Assembly (NCBI GenBank): GCA_934247115.1
Contig: CAKQIY010000005.1
Location: 45,296-109,295 of the forward strand
From: an uncultured Coprococcus sp.
GTDB lineage: Bacteria > Bacillota > Clostridia > Lachnospirales > Lachnospiraceae
Direction of reading: 5' to 3'
DNA length: 64,000 nucleotides
How positions within the stretch are numbered: the stretch's first letter is position 1; each line of letters starts with the position of its first letter. The notes beneath the pieces were generated by a model. That model was not told where the DNA came from and did not search any database. It was given only the letters and a program-made list of their open reading frames with translations. Positions 35,634-44,839 of this stretch are shown one piece after another. The position numbers and the translations under genes were made by a program.

Positions 35634-37151
35634 CTACTCTTCTCCTGTAACACCGCTCTCCCTGAATTTCTGAGGACTCACTCCATAAAACTCCCTGAAA
35701 CTCGAACAAAAGTAGGATACATTCTGATAACCACACATCGCACCTATATCTACAATCTTTGCCATACTATTCTCAAGCATATCCCTTGCCCGCTCCATTC
35801 TGTATGACTTGATAAATTTGCTCAGATTCTGTCCCGTCTCTTTCTTGAACACTGTGCTGAGATAACTTGGGGCAAGATATACCATATCCGCAAGCATATC
35901 TATGCCAAGCTCGCTCCCGTAATTCCTGTAAATATACTGCTTTACCATCTCCACTTCCTTATGTCCGGTCTGACTCTTGTCCTCAAAGCAGGCCGCCAGT
36001 CTGTCTATCGCAACCTCGACGAGACCTGTAAGGCTCTGAAAATCCGTCGTCATATACATCTTTTCAACATCCTTGTTAAGATCCGCCTCACCTGTTCCAT
36101 CTATACTGCCATATATGTCCTTTAAAAGATTTGAGTAGAGAAACTTTATATATATCTGTGAACACTCATTCTTGTGCCTGTACTTTTCACAGAATTTGTC
36201 AAAATGCTCTCTGAGTGCATCCACATCCTTCATCTTGATGTCCTGTTTCATCTGTTTCATGAGAGTGTCATCATCAAACTGGATCATTCCTGACGAATCG
36301 CCCTCCATATTCGGGTAGAACACCTTTATCTCCGGATGATAAAACTTATTGTCCATAAGCTCATCAAGCTCATCTACCTTCTGTTTCATATCCTCAGGGT
36401 TCTCTATATCCGATGAAACTGCTATAAAGCATTCCTCATCGTAATCACTTTTAATTATCCTGGCAAGCTCCTGGGCCGTGTAAACCGCATCTGTTTCATC
36501 GCCCAGAAAAATAAGTTCCTGCTGTTGATTCAGATTGAGGTATCTCTGTATTCCAAGTGCCATTATCTTCTCATTTTTCTTGAAATCCACATCTCGTCTT
36601 CCAAAGAAATCGTGATTAAATTCTACCAGCAGAATTCTCTTAAATCTGGCGAAATCGAGGTTCAGACCGTTGTACTCTCTGCGTATGCTCTCTATATCTT
36701 CGCCATTTACAAGCATATATAGTGCATGTTCATATAGGAATTCCATGCTCTTATTCTTGAGTTCATCCGAGGCTTTAGCCGCCTCAAGCTCATCCACAAC
36801 CTTCTCCAGCGTCTCCTTAAACTCCTTCGGATCGACCGGTTTCAGTATATAATCCACAACCCCCAGCCTTATTGCTCTCTTTGCATAGTCAAATTCATTG
36901 CAGCCGCTGAATATCACGCATCTCATTTTCTTCTTCTCATTTACCACATTGTCAATGAGTTCTATACCGTCCATGAATGGCATCTTCACATCGGTTAGAA
37001 GGATATCATAATCCTCCTGACGTATCTTCTCCAATGCATCAAGACCGTTTACTGCCTCGTCGATATCAAATTCCATATTCAGCTTTTTCAGAAGGAATCT
37101 TATCCCGTTTCTCTCTATTCTCTCGTCATCAACGATCAGTATTCTATACAT
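35634..37151 (-). CDS. YesN-family response regulator (REC + AraC)
   Basis: Start ATG at 37151 (site AAAGG/GGAG just upstream), 505 residues. The receiver domain (1-120) has the acidic DDE pocket and phospho-acceptor Asp in LLTDVKMPFMDG; a middle regulatory region (about 130-390) follows; the C-terminal 100 residues are a double helix-turn-helix AraC domain (LGIDMLADMVYLAPSYLSTVFKKETGQNLSKFI and IGAMCGYQNVSYFCSSFREFYGVSP). It should activate the adjacent sugar transport operon when phosphorylated by the YesM-type kinase. Confidence 0.93.
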   Translation of the reverse strand: MYRILIVDDERIERNGIRFLLKKLNMEFDIDEAVNGLDALEKIRQEDYDILLTDVKMPFMDGIELIDNVVNEKKKMRCVIFSGCNEFDYAKRAIRLGVVDYILKPVDPKEFKETLEKVVDELEAAKASDELKNKSMEFLYEHALYMLVNGEDIESIRREYNGLNLDFARFKRILLVEFNHDFFGRRDVDFKKNEKIMALGIQRYLNLNQQQELIFLGDETDAVYTAQELARIIKSDYDEECFIAVSSDIENPEDMKQKVDELDELMDNKFYHPEIKVFYPNMEGDSSGMIQFDDDTLMKQMKQDIKMKDVDALREHFDKFCEKYRHKNECSQIYIKFLYSNLLKDIYGSIDGTGEADLNKDVEKMYMTTDFQSLTGLVEVAIDRLAACFEDKSQTGHKEVEMVKQYIYRNYGSELGIDMLADMVYLAPSYLSTVFKKETGQNLSKFIKSYRMERARDMLENSMAKIVDIGAMCGYQNVSYFCSSFREFYGVSPQKFRESGVTGEE

Positions 37152-37293
37152 CTCTCCACTGCCTTTCTTTTTCTTGATGTGAACTGATTTCGTATCACAT
37201 TCCAACTTTCGTTATTCAATTATAACCGACTTACTTCTCATATGCCACCTAAAACCATCGCAAGAATTCTTTATTTAAATCAAATAGGGCATC

Positions 37294-37328
37294 AAAAGGG
37301 GACGGAGGTACCTGTCCCCTCCGTCCCC
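37294..37328 (-). terminator. GGGGACGGAGG palindrome serving as terminator of the malQ-glgP gene
   Basis: Perfect 11-bp arms GGGGACGGAGG / CCTCCGTCCCC with a nine-base loop, then TTTT on the minus strand, 27 bp after the stop. It is a hairpin version of the element seen at 11706 and 41245. Confidence 0.8.
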
Positions 37329-37354
37329 TGCTGGGAAATATACTTTATTTTATA

Positions 37355-40300
37355 TTATAATCTCCAGATGTCCTTGTTGTACTCAGCTATTGTTCTGTCT
37401 GATGAGAAGAATCCAGCCTTGCTGATGTTGACAAGTGCCTTCTTTGCCCAAGTCTTGCGGTCCTCGTAATCTGCAAGTACGCCTTCCTTGGTCTTGATAT
37501 AATCCTCAACATCCAGGAGTGTCATGAACCAGTCCTTTACGATAAGTTCGTTGTGAAGTCTCTCAAGGCTTTCCTTCTGTCCGATCTCAAGGAGTTCATC
37601 GCTCACGATGAAATCAACAAGCTTCTTGATCTCTGGCTGCTCGTAGTAATCCTTTGACACATAATCAGCCTTTGCATAGTGGTCGATAACTGCCTCGCTT
37701 GACTCGCCGAAGAAGTAAATGTTGTCCTCTCCTACAAGCTCTCCAATCTCAACATTTGCACCATCTCTTGTACCAAGAGTGAGCGCGCCGTTCAGCATGA
37801 ACTTCATGTTACCGGTACCTGATGCCTCCTTTGAAGCAAGTGAGATCTGCTCTGAAATGTCACATGCAGGTATGATCTTTGCTGCCTTTGACACATTGTA
37901 GTTCTCGATCATGACAACCTTGAGGTATGGGCTCACCTCCGGGTCATTATCGATGAGCTGCTGCAGGCAGAGGATAAGATGAATGATATCCTTTGCGATG
38001 GTGTATGCAGGAGCTGCCTTTGCGCCAAATATTACAGTTACAGGAGTCTTTGGAAGATTTCCTGCCTTGATATCGAAGTACTTGTGGATAACCCAGAGTG
38101 CGTTCATCTGCTGACGCTTGTACTCATGAAGTCTCTTAACCTGTATATCAAAGATAGAATTCTCATCTATGTCAATGTTCTGTGTCTCCTTAAGGTAATC
38201 CTTGAGAACGACCTTGTTCTGCTTCTTGATATCCATGATCCTGCCAAGGACTGCATCATCATCATAGAACTTAGCAAGGTCATTCAGCTTCTCTGCATCC
38301 TTCTTGTAGCCGTCACCGATAAGCTCTGTGATATAAGCTGCAAGCTGCTCGTTGCAGTGGAGAAGCCATCTTCTGAATGTGATACCATTTGTCTTGTTGT
38401 TGAACTTCTCAGGATAGATCTTGTAGAAGTTGTTCAGCTCAGAATCCTTGAGGATCTCTGTGTGAAGGTATGCAACACCATTTACACTGTGGCTGTAGTG
38501 TATATCAATGTGTGCCATGTGCACTCTCTGATCCTTGTCGATGATATATACGCTCTCATCCTTATATCTGTTGCGAACCTTCTCGTCCAGTTTCTTGATG
38601 ATAGGAACAAGCTGTGGAACGACCTTCTCAAGGTAAGCAAGCGGCCACTTCTCAAGAGCCTCTGCGAGGATAGTGTGGTTAGTGTATGCGCACACCTCTG
38701 TCACGATCTCTGTAGCCTCGTCAAATGATATTCCCTCAGCGGTAAGAAGTCTGATGAACTCAGGAATAACCATGGAAGGATGTGTATCATTGATCTGAAC
38801 TGCTGCATAATCTGCCAGGTCATGAAGATTTGAACCCTTTGCCTTAGCCTCATCAAGAATGAGCTTTGCACCATTTGCCACCATGAAATACTGCTGGTAG
38901 ATACGGAGAAGATTTCCAGCCTCATCGCTGTCGTCCGGGTACAGGCAGAGTGTCAGGTTCTTTGCAATGTCTGTCTTGTCGAAGTTAATTCCGTCTGGCT
39001 CCATGATGGACTCGTCAACGCTCTCGATATCGAAGAGGTGGAGCTTATTTGTTCTGTTCTCGTATCCGGTTACATCTATATCGTACATTCTTGACTTCAC
39101 TGTCAAATTGCCAAATGTGATAGTGTTGGTAACATCTGTCTTCTCAAGCCAGCTGTCTGCCTCAATCCAAGGATTTGCAGTCTCCTTCTGGTAGTTGTTC
39201 TCAAATACCTGCTTGAACAGACCCATGTGGTAGTTAAGTCCGATTCCATCTCCATGAAGTCCAAGGGTTGCCATGGAGTCGAGAAAACATGCTGCAAGTC
39301 TTCCAAGACCACCATTTCCAAGTGATGGCTCCGGCTCAACCTCTTCTATGTCGTAGATGCTCTTGCCGTTCTCAGCAAGCACCTGCTTAACCTCGTCAAA
39401 TACACCAAGGTTGATAAGATTGTTTGAGAGAAGCTTTCCAATGAGGAACTCTGCTGAGATGTAATAAACCTTCTTCTGTCCCTCCTCTGAAACCTTTCCG
39501 TCTGCGAGTTTCTTTGTCATATCAAGGAGTGCGAAGTATATCTCCTCATTTGTACAATCCTTGATCTCCTTGTTGTATTTCTTCATGCAAATATCCTTTA
39601 ACATAATATCCTCCTTACAAATATACGTCTTCACCCTGTTTCTTCCATACAGTCTGGTGAGATCCCTTAATTTATCTATATGTTCCTGTGTAAATTCCCA
39701 TGTTGCGCCCTTGGTAAGCCTCCACTTCCAGTTGCCGCCAAGCGTTGATGGATAGTTCATTCTTGCGCTGTTGTCCTTGCCAAGAATATCCTGCATCTGA
39801 AGTATGACCGTGTCCGCTGAACTCATATAAAGCGCATGTATCATCTTCTCTGCCACATCATCCAGGCTGTCAGCCATGAGATACTTCATCATATATTCCT
39901 GAAGCTCCTCACTCTGTCCGCTGATATAACTTTTCAGCATATCATTATCGTGGGTTCCGATATACGCTACGTAGTTCTTTGCGTGATTGTGCGGCAGATA
40001 TTCATTTGCCGTGTTGCCGTCAAATGCAAATTCCAACACCTTCATGCCCGGATAACCGGATTCCTTCACCAGCTTCTGAACCTCTGGCACGACCACGCCG
40101 AGATCCTCCGCTATAACCTTGGATGAGCCTATGGCACTGTCTATAGCATCGATGAGTTTCTTTCCCGGTCCCTGTCTGTAGTAGCCGTCCTTCGGCTCGC
40201 CATTTGCCGGGATGCTGTAGTATCTGACTATCCCTATAAAGTGATCTATACGGATCACATCGTAGAGCTTTGCAGATGCAGCAATTCTCTTCTTCCACCA

Positions 40301-41131
40301 CGCGAAATCATCCTTCTCCATGACATCCCAGTCATAGATCGGGTTGCCCCACTTCTGTCCGTAGCTTGAGAACATGTCCGGTGGGCATCCTGCCACAACG
40401 GATGGTGCAAGACTTCCAGAAAGCTGGAACTGATCCGTGTTCGCCCACACATCCGCACTATCCAGTGCCACATAGATCGGAATGTCACCGATGATGCTTA
40501 TTCCATTTCTATTGGCATACTCTTTTAATGGCGTCCATTGCTGGTAGAACTTGAACTGAAGAAATTTGTAGAATTCCACATCATCCGCAAGTTTTTCCTT
40601 ATAAGCTGCCATAGCCTCCGGCTTTCTCTTCTTGATCGCCGGTTCCCACGCAAGCCATTCTCTGTTGTTATGATCAGCTTTGATCGCCATATACAGCGCA
40701 TAGTCATCTATCCACTGTTCATTTTCCTCTATGAAATCTGCGTAATCCCTGCTGCCTTTGTGCTCTGATCTGCCAAATGCTTTTCTGAGAACTTCATATC
40801 TCTGTCTGTATATTCTGGCGTAGTCGATCTCGTCATCACTGTCAGCCCATTTGTAGGATTCTACCTCCTCTTTCTTGAGAAGCCCTTCAGCTATCAATGT
40901 ATCCAGATCGATAAAATACGGATTGCCCGCAAATGCTGAAAACGACTGATAAGGACTGTCACCGAAGCTTGTTGGTCCTATCGGAAGCACCTGCCAGTAC
41001 TTCTGCCCTGCTCTTTTCAACATATCAACAAAATCATAAGCATCTCTTCCCATGGTTCCAATTCCATATGGTGATGGGAGGCTGCTTATCGGCAGGAGTA
41101 TTCCTGCGCCACGCTCCAACGCTTTACTCAT
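37355..41131 (-). CDS. malQ-glgP: 4-alpha-glucanotransferase / glycogen phosphorylase fusion
   Basis: One uninterrupted 1258-residue frame. Residues 1-about 500 are a GH77 amylomaltase with all catalytic residues (nucleophile Asp296 in RIDHFIG, acid/base Glu342 in AEDLGVV, Asp395 in GTHDND). Residues 510-1258 are a GT35 glycogen/maltodextrin phosphorylase with the PLP lysine in GTGNMKFMLNGAL. Together they rearrange malto-oligosaccharides and release glucose 1-phosphate in the cytoplasm. Usually these are separate genes. The joint encodes KTYICKEDIMLKD, and its DNA is a perfect ribosome binding site plus ATG (39604), so free phosphorylase of 749 residues could also be made. A lost stop codon, or a sequencing error, would explain the fusion. 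Confidence 0.9.
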   Translation of the reverse strand: MSKALERGAGILLPISSLPSPYGIGTMGRDAYDFVDMLKRAGQKYWQVLPIGPTSFGDSPYQSFSAFAGNPYFIDLDTLIAEGLLKKEEVESYKWADSDDEIDYARIYRQRYEVLRKAFGRSEHKGSRDYADFIEENEQWIDDYALYMAIKADHNNREWLAWEPAIKKRKPEAMAAYKEKLADDVEFYKFLQFKFYQQWTPLKEYANRNGISIIGDIPIYVALDSADVWANTDQFQLSGSLAPSVVAGCPPDMFSSYGQKWGNPIYDWDVMEKDDFAWWKKRIAASAKLYDVIRIDHFIGIVRYYSIPANGEPKDGYYRQGPGKKLIDAIDSAIGSSKVIAEDLGVVVPEVQKLVKESGYPGMKVLEFAFDGNTANEYLPHNHAKNYVAYIGTHDNDMLKSYISGQSEELQEYMMKYLMADSLDDVAEKMIHALYMSSADTVILQMQDILGKDNSARMNYPSTLGGNWKWRLTKGATWEFTQEHIDKLRDLTRLYGRNRVKTYICKEDIMLKDICMKKYNKEIKDCTNEEIYFALLDMTKKLADGKVSEEGQKKVYYISAEFLIGKLLSNNLINLGVFDEVKQVLAENGKSIYDIEEVEPEPSLGNGGLGRLAACFLDSMATLGLHGDGIGLNYHMGLFKQVFENNYQKETANPWIEADSWLEKTDVTNTITFGNLTVKSRMYDIDVTGYENRTNKLHLFDIESVDESIMEPDGINFDKTDIAKNLTLCLYPDDSDEAGNLLRIYQQYFMVANGAKLILDEAKAKGSNLHDLADYAAVQINDTHPSMVIPEFIRLLTAEGISFDEATEIVTEVCAYTNHTILAEALEKWPLAYLEKVVPQLVPIIKKLDEKVRNRYKDESVYIIDKDQRVHMAHIDIHYSHSVNGVAYLHTEILKDSELNNFYKIYPEKFNNKTNGITFRRWLLHCNEQLAAYITELIGDGYKKDAEKLNDLAKFYDDDAVLGRIMDIKKQNKVVLKDYLKETQNIDIDENSIFDIQVKRLHEYKRQQMNALWVIHKYFDIKAGNLPKTPVTVIFGAKAAPAYTIAKDIIHLILCLQQLIDNDPEVSPYLKVVMIENYNVSKAAKIIPACDISEQISLASKEASGTGNMKFMLNGALTLGTRDGANVEIGELVGEDNIYFFGESSEAVIDHYAKADYVSKDYYEQPEIKKLVDFIVSDELLEIGQKESLERLHNELIVKDWFMTLLDVEDYIKTKEGVLADYEDRKTWAKKALVNISKAGFFSSDRTIAEYNKDIWRL
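39602..39617 (-). promoter_or_regulatory. Internal ribosome binding site at the malQ-glgP joint
   Basis: Minus strand AAGGAGGATATTATG: full anti-Shine-Dalgarno match, five-base spacing and an in-frame ATG at 39604 that is the natural start of phosphorylases of this family. Confidence 0.8.
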
Positions 41132-41244
41132 ATATGATACCTCCTGAACAGTTCCTGTTATGATTTGTATTTTATTAGCATTCCGCCTTTTATGCTTGCA
41201 TTATACAGGCAATTAATTGTACAATTCTATCATCTATCAACCTG

Positions 41245-41267
41245 GGGGGACGGAGGTGCCTGACCTC
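41245..41267. repeat. Copy of the GGGGACGGAGGTGCCTG element
   Basis: Plus strand GGGGGACGGAGGTGCCTGAC, then CTC, between the divergent malQ-glgP and AraC genes. No hairpin of its own. Confidence 0.65.
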
Positions 41268-41293
41268 TTTGACGAAGTGGAGGGTTATGTAAA

Positions 41294-42178
41294 ATGAACA
41301 GTCTGGAATATGAAAACCTGCTGGAGAATAAGACTCATGCAGATCCGATGTTTCCATATAACACGTATCTGTGTTCTATACCGTTGGACTTCAATTCGGT
41401 ATCGCTGCACTGGCATGAGTTTATGGAAATAATCTATATCAAAAAAGGAAAAGGAAATGTTACTGTGGATTTCACCACGCATTACGTAGAAGAAGGGGAC
41501 ATCATCATCATCCTGCCCGGACACATCCACGGTATTTCTCAGCACGAGGGCTACTCCATGGAATACGAAAATATCCTGTTCTCCGTTGACATGTTCAGAT
41601 CAAAGAATCATGACTCACTGGACAGCGAATTCTTCTTACCACTCCTGGCGGGAGATGTGGACATAAAGAGCATCTACGACAGGGATGATCCATTGTACCC
41701 ACAGCTTTCCTCATGCCTGAACCGTGTGGATAAGCTTTGCTCTGAAACTCCCAAAGGATATCATCTGGCTCTGAAGGGATGTTACTTTGAATTTTTCTAC
41801 ATTCTGTTCACCAACTCCATGGTCAGGGATGAAGCAGACAGAAAGAACCGTGCCAGAGATCTTGAAAGGACCAAGCTCATCCTCTCATATATAGATGAAA
41901 ACTACAAAGAGGCCATATCCATTACAGACATAGCCTCCTACTGTGGATTCTCAGAATCCCATTTTATGCGATTTTTCAAAAACACCATGGGGGTGTCATT
42001 TGTATCATATCTGAACGACTTCAGGCTGAATGTTGCCGCAAGACTTCTCACCACAAATGATGAGAGTGTGCTGTCTGTAGCAGAAAACTGCGGATTCTTC
42101 AACCTGTCATATTTCAACAGGATGTTCAAGAAAAAATATGGCGTGACACCGAGCCGGTACAGAGAAACCCACAACTGA
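41294..42178 (+). CDS. AraC-family regulator with cupin sensor domain
   Basis: 294 residues: an N-terminal AraC-type cupin (about 15-150; LHWHEFMEIIYIKKGKGNVTVD, with the HWH-E metal/sugar-site signature and GDIIIILPGHIHG) and a C-terminal double helix-turn-helix (about 190-290; ISITDIASYCGFSESHFMRFFKN and VLSVAENCGFFNLSYFNRMFKKKYGVTPSRYR). Such proteins activate sugar use genes when the cupin binds a sugar. It diverges from malQ-glgP, its possible target. GGAGGG lies nine bases before the ATG. Confidence 0.92.
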   Translation: MNSLEYENLLENKTHADPMFPYNTYLCSIPLDFNSVSLHWHEFMEIIYIKKGKGNVTVDFTTHYVEEGDIIIILPGHIHGISQHEGYSMEYENILFSVDMFRSKNHDSLDSEFFLPLLAGDVDIKSIYDRDDPLYPQLSSCLNRVDKLCSETPKGYHLALKGCYFEFFYILFTNSMVRDEADRKNRARDLERTKLILSYIDENYKEAISITDIASYCGFSESHFMRFFKNTMGVSFVSYLNDFRLNVAARLLTTNDESVLSVAENCGFFNLSYFNRMFKKKYGVTPSRYRETHN

Positions 42179-42179
42179 C

Positions 42180-42204
42180 AGCGGGGAGTATATCCCCTGC
42201 TGAA
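42180..42204. terminator. Hairpin between convergent AraC and dipeptidase genes
   Basis: CAGCGGGGA and TCCCCTGCTG arms (one bulge), five-base loop; no U-run on either strand, so only a weak terminator. Confidence 0.5.
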
Positions 42205-42239
42205 AAGGAACCACTCAAGCTGCGCCATGCAAACTTCAA

Positions 42240-43868
42240 CTATGCATCAGATCTTGAGTATGAATTTTTCATCTGATTGCTCAGCTCGTAAAGCACCTTC
42301 CCAAGAGTGTCGCTTGCCGCCTGCCTTACCATATCCGCAGTCTCCCGGTTTGCCTGCTGCCTGAGTTTCTGCCCCAACTTACTAATATCATCTGTCTGCG
42401 CTCCCCTATCAGCTCCCAGAAGATCATCATACCTGTATATGATCTCATGTGCCTTAGACATGACTTTCTCGTCATATCTCTCAATATGGAACACCGATTT
42501 CGCATACGATGCATCCGCCATCGCCGCGATCATACGGCTTGTCCAGTAGAAGTTGTCCGTGGACACTTCCGAGGATGTATTTGCCAAATATTCCGGCACC
42601 TCATCAACATTTGTGTAAAATGGTGCCATGACATTAAATGCATTTGATGCAAATGCCAGCCACTGGATGGCACTGCTGTCCTCATCTGCATACGGCCTGA
42701 TCTGCATTGCCGACATAAAATCCGTTCTGTTCACTCCGATTGACCTATACGCCCCACGAAGGCTTTTGTCACCGTAATTTCCATATGGATCATACTGAGT
42801 ACCCTGATAATGAGAGGACAAAACATACTTCACGTCCTCCATGGTTATCTTCTTCTCTGGTATCATACACCACGGAATATCGTCCGACACCGGGGTAAAG
42901 TCCGCATCCGGGCCATCCCAGACAGCAGAATTCGGATTAAGTGTCCTCTCCATGAACCACGCTCTCGGCGTATTATACACATGGTCCGCGTCGTCATGGC
43001 TGCCAAATATATCCCGCGGGAATATTATACTTGTATATGTGCCATCCGACGAATCGGTCTCTTTGTTGGTGTCGTCGACTTCTTGTCCACAATCATCGTT
43101 CTCATCTTTATCCTGCAGCTCTCCGGTCTGTGATATATTCTGCAACATCACGCACTCCATATTCTCCACGTTCAGATGATGTTTCTCTATAAATTCCGGA
43201 AGATCCGCTGAACACATAAATTCGTTCTGTGCCCCAAATGCATCTGCCATGTCAAATTCATCCATGCCGAACTGGTTTGGCATGACAACATACACGTCAT
43301 CTGGAACCTTTCTCGCGATCCAGTGATGTCCGCCGATGGTCTCAAGCCACCAGATCTCATCCACGTCCTGAAATGCTATTCCATTCATCTCATAAGTTCC
43401 GTACTGTTCAAGCAGACTTCCAAGGCGAATTACACCCTCTCTGGCACTTTTTATATATGGAAGAGTGATGGACACGATGTCCTCCTCACCTATTCCACCA
43501 ACCTTCTCGGGCTTATCTCCGTCTGCTGGCTCATAACACACAAGCGGGTCCGCCCCGAGCACCCTCGGATTCGAAGTTATAGTCTCAGTTGCAGTCATCG
43601 CCACATTTGCTGCATTTACTCCGCTGGCCGCCCAGATTCCCTCACCGCTTAGAGCGTTCGGCACACAGGTGTATCTCATCGGATCATCCGGAAGCTCTAT
43701 CTCCACATGGGAAATAACAGACTTGTAAATGCGCGGCTGCTCCTCAGGATGCACCACAGCATACTTCTTCGGAGTGTATGAACCAGCCCCCGAATCATCA
43801 TTTCTCGCTATTATCGTTGAACCGTCATATGAGGCGGCCTTACCCACTAAAATTGTTGTGCACGGCAT
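42240..43868 (-). CDS. C69-family dipeptidase (PepD-like)
   Basis: 542 residues. The N-terminus MPCTTILVGKAASYDGSTII exposes Cys3 as Ntn-type nucleophile, and ARNDDSG follows as in PepDA/PepDB dipeptidases of peptidase family C69. There is no signal peptide, so it should act on dipeptides in the cytoplasm. A polar, acidic insertion near residues 255-275 (DENDDCGQEVDDTNKETDS) is unusual for the family. Transcribed alone, between the AraC gene and a VanZ-like gene. Confidence 0.9.
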   Translation of the reverse strand: MPCTTILVGKAASYDGSTIIARNDDSGAGSYTPKKYAVVHPEEQPRIYKSVISHVEIELPDDPMRYTCVPNALSGEGIWAASGVNAANVAMTATETITSNPRVLGADPLVCYEPADGDKPEKVGGIGEEDIVSITLPYIKSAREGVIRLGSLLEQYGTYEMNGIAFQDVDEIWWLETIGGHHWIARKVPDDVYVVMPNQFGMDEFDMADAFGAQNEFMCSADLPEFIEKHHLNVENMECVMLQNISQTGELQDKDENDDCGQEVDDTNKETDSSDGTYTSIIFPRDIFGSHDDADHVYNTPRAWFMERTLNPNSAVWDGPDADFTPVSDDIPWCMIPEKKITMEDVKYVLSSHYQGTQYDPYGNYGDKSLRGAYRSIGVNRTDFMSAMQIRPYADEDSSAIQWLAFASNAFNVMAPFYTNVDEVPEYLANTSSEVSTDNFYWTSRMIAAMADASYAKSVFHIERYDEKVMSKAHEIIYRYDDLLGADRGAQTDDISKLGQKLRQQANRETADMVRQAASDTLGKVLYELSNQMKNSYSRSDA

Positions 43869-43992
43869 GTGTGTTCCTCCTTCTTATTTCTCAAATTTAT
43901 TTCTTTTCTTATGTTTAATATCCAATCTTAATTTTACAAAATATGGATTTTTTAGTTTTGCAACTATATAATTTCCTTCATAGCTTTCTTCA

Positions 43993-44622
43993 TCACGTCT
44001 GCTTTTCAAAGACTAAGCCTGTCCAAAATTTCAAAGAGGCAAATACCACATACCCCACCAGTGCCCCCAACGTGTTCATCACCACATCATCCAGCTGGCA
44101 ATATCCGCGCTCCGTTATAAGCTGCACTGTCTCTATCCCAACGCTTATGAGGAATCCCCACAGCACTGTAAATTTCTCCCAGCCTATTTTCTTCCTGAGA
44201 TCCGGCTTTCTGTCCGTCATCGAAACCGCCAGCGGATACAATATGCCAAACGGCACAAACAGCAATATATTCTCTATGACAAATGCGTGCGCCTGCGGTG
44301 TCTCTCCCCATGTTCCGAATAATGTCATATCTATCCCCTGACGGGAACCAGGTTCCCTTGACAAAAATACAGTGATGAACATAACCACCATATATACGAC
44401 AAACAGAAACCAGACGATGACATTCCACATATGCGATCTGACCGATACTGTCAGACCTGTATGCTGCCTGCTCCCAGGCTCTGCACCTTCCATGCTGCTC
44501 AGCTTTCTGGATCTCAATCTATTACATATAATGTACACTACAATGGCTGCTATACCACATATGATTCCTATTGGAAGATATCCAGCAACTTCCATAACAT
44601 CTTTCACTACATAATCAATCAT
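43993..44622 (-). CDS. VanZ-family membrane protein
   Basis: 209 residues with about five spans. The VanZ-like block lies in the C-terminal two thirds: IDMTLFGTW, IENILLFVPFGILYPL, then WGFLISVGIETVQLITERGYCQLDDVVMNTLGALVGY, where the D-D-x-x-x-N-x-x-G segment is the family signature. VanZ gives low-level teicoplanin resistance in enterococci; most chromosomal relatives have no known role. It diverges from the phosphatase/nuclease gene. Confidence 0.85.
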   Translation of the reverse strand: MIDYVVKDVMEVAGYLPIGIICGIAAIVVYIICNRLRSRKLSSMEGAEPGSRQHTGLTVSVRSHMWNVIVWFLFVVYMVVMFITVFLSREPGSRQGIDMTLFGTWGETPQAHAFVIENILLFVPFGILYPLAVSMTDRKPDLRKKIGWEKFTVLWGFLISVGIETVQLITERGYCQLDDVVMNTLGALVGYVVFASLKFWTGLVFEKQT

Positions 44623-44748
44623 ATCTTCTCTTCCCTCTTATATATCAGTCCATTTATAATCTGTTTTGACAGATGCACCAATAACGAACACATTTTAGTT
44701 CATCCGGTCTTACTTGGCAAGTCCCATAATATAATTGGATTTTACTCA

Positions 44749-44777
44749 TTGTTTACATTCAGCCTGTCTGTTATACT
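44749..44777 (+). promoter_or_regulatory. Promoter of the 44840-45940 gene
   Basis: TTGTTT (44749-44754), 17-bp spacer, TATACT (44772-44777), about 62 bp before the TTG start. Confidence 0.65.
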
Positions 44778-44839
44778 TTGTACATGTGTGCACATTTCAA
44801 GCATAACATTATATACTATTCATGGAATGAGGAATAATT

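Noticed and set aside
37979..38728. 249-codon hydrophobic plus-strand frame inside the phosphorylase part
   Set aside because: Leu/Val/Cys-rich translation comes from the reversed coding strand; the minus-strand enzyme motifs are certain.
40020..40301. Separate small genes within the malQ part
   Set aside because: All are frame shadows of the amylomaltase coding sequence.
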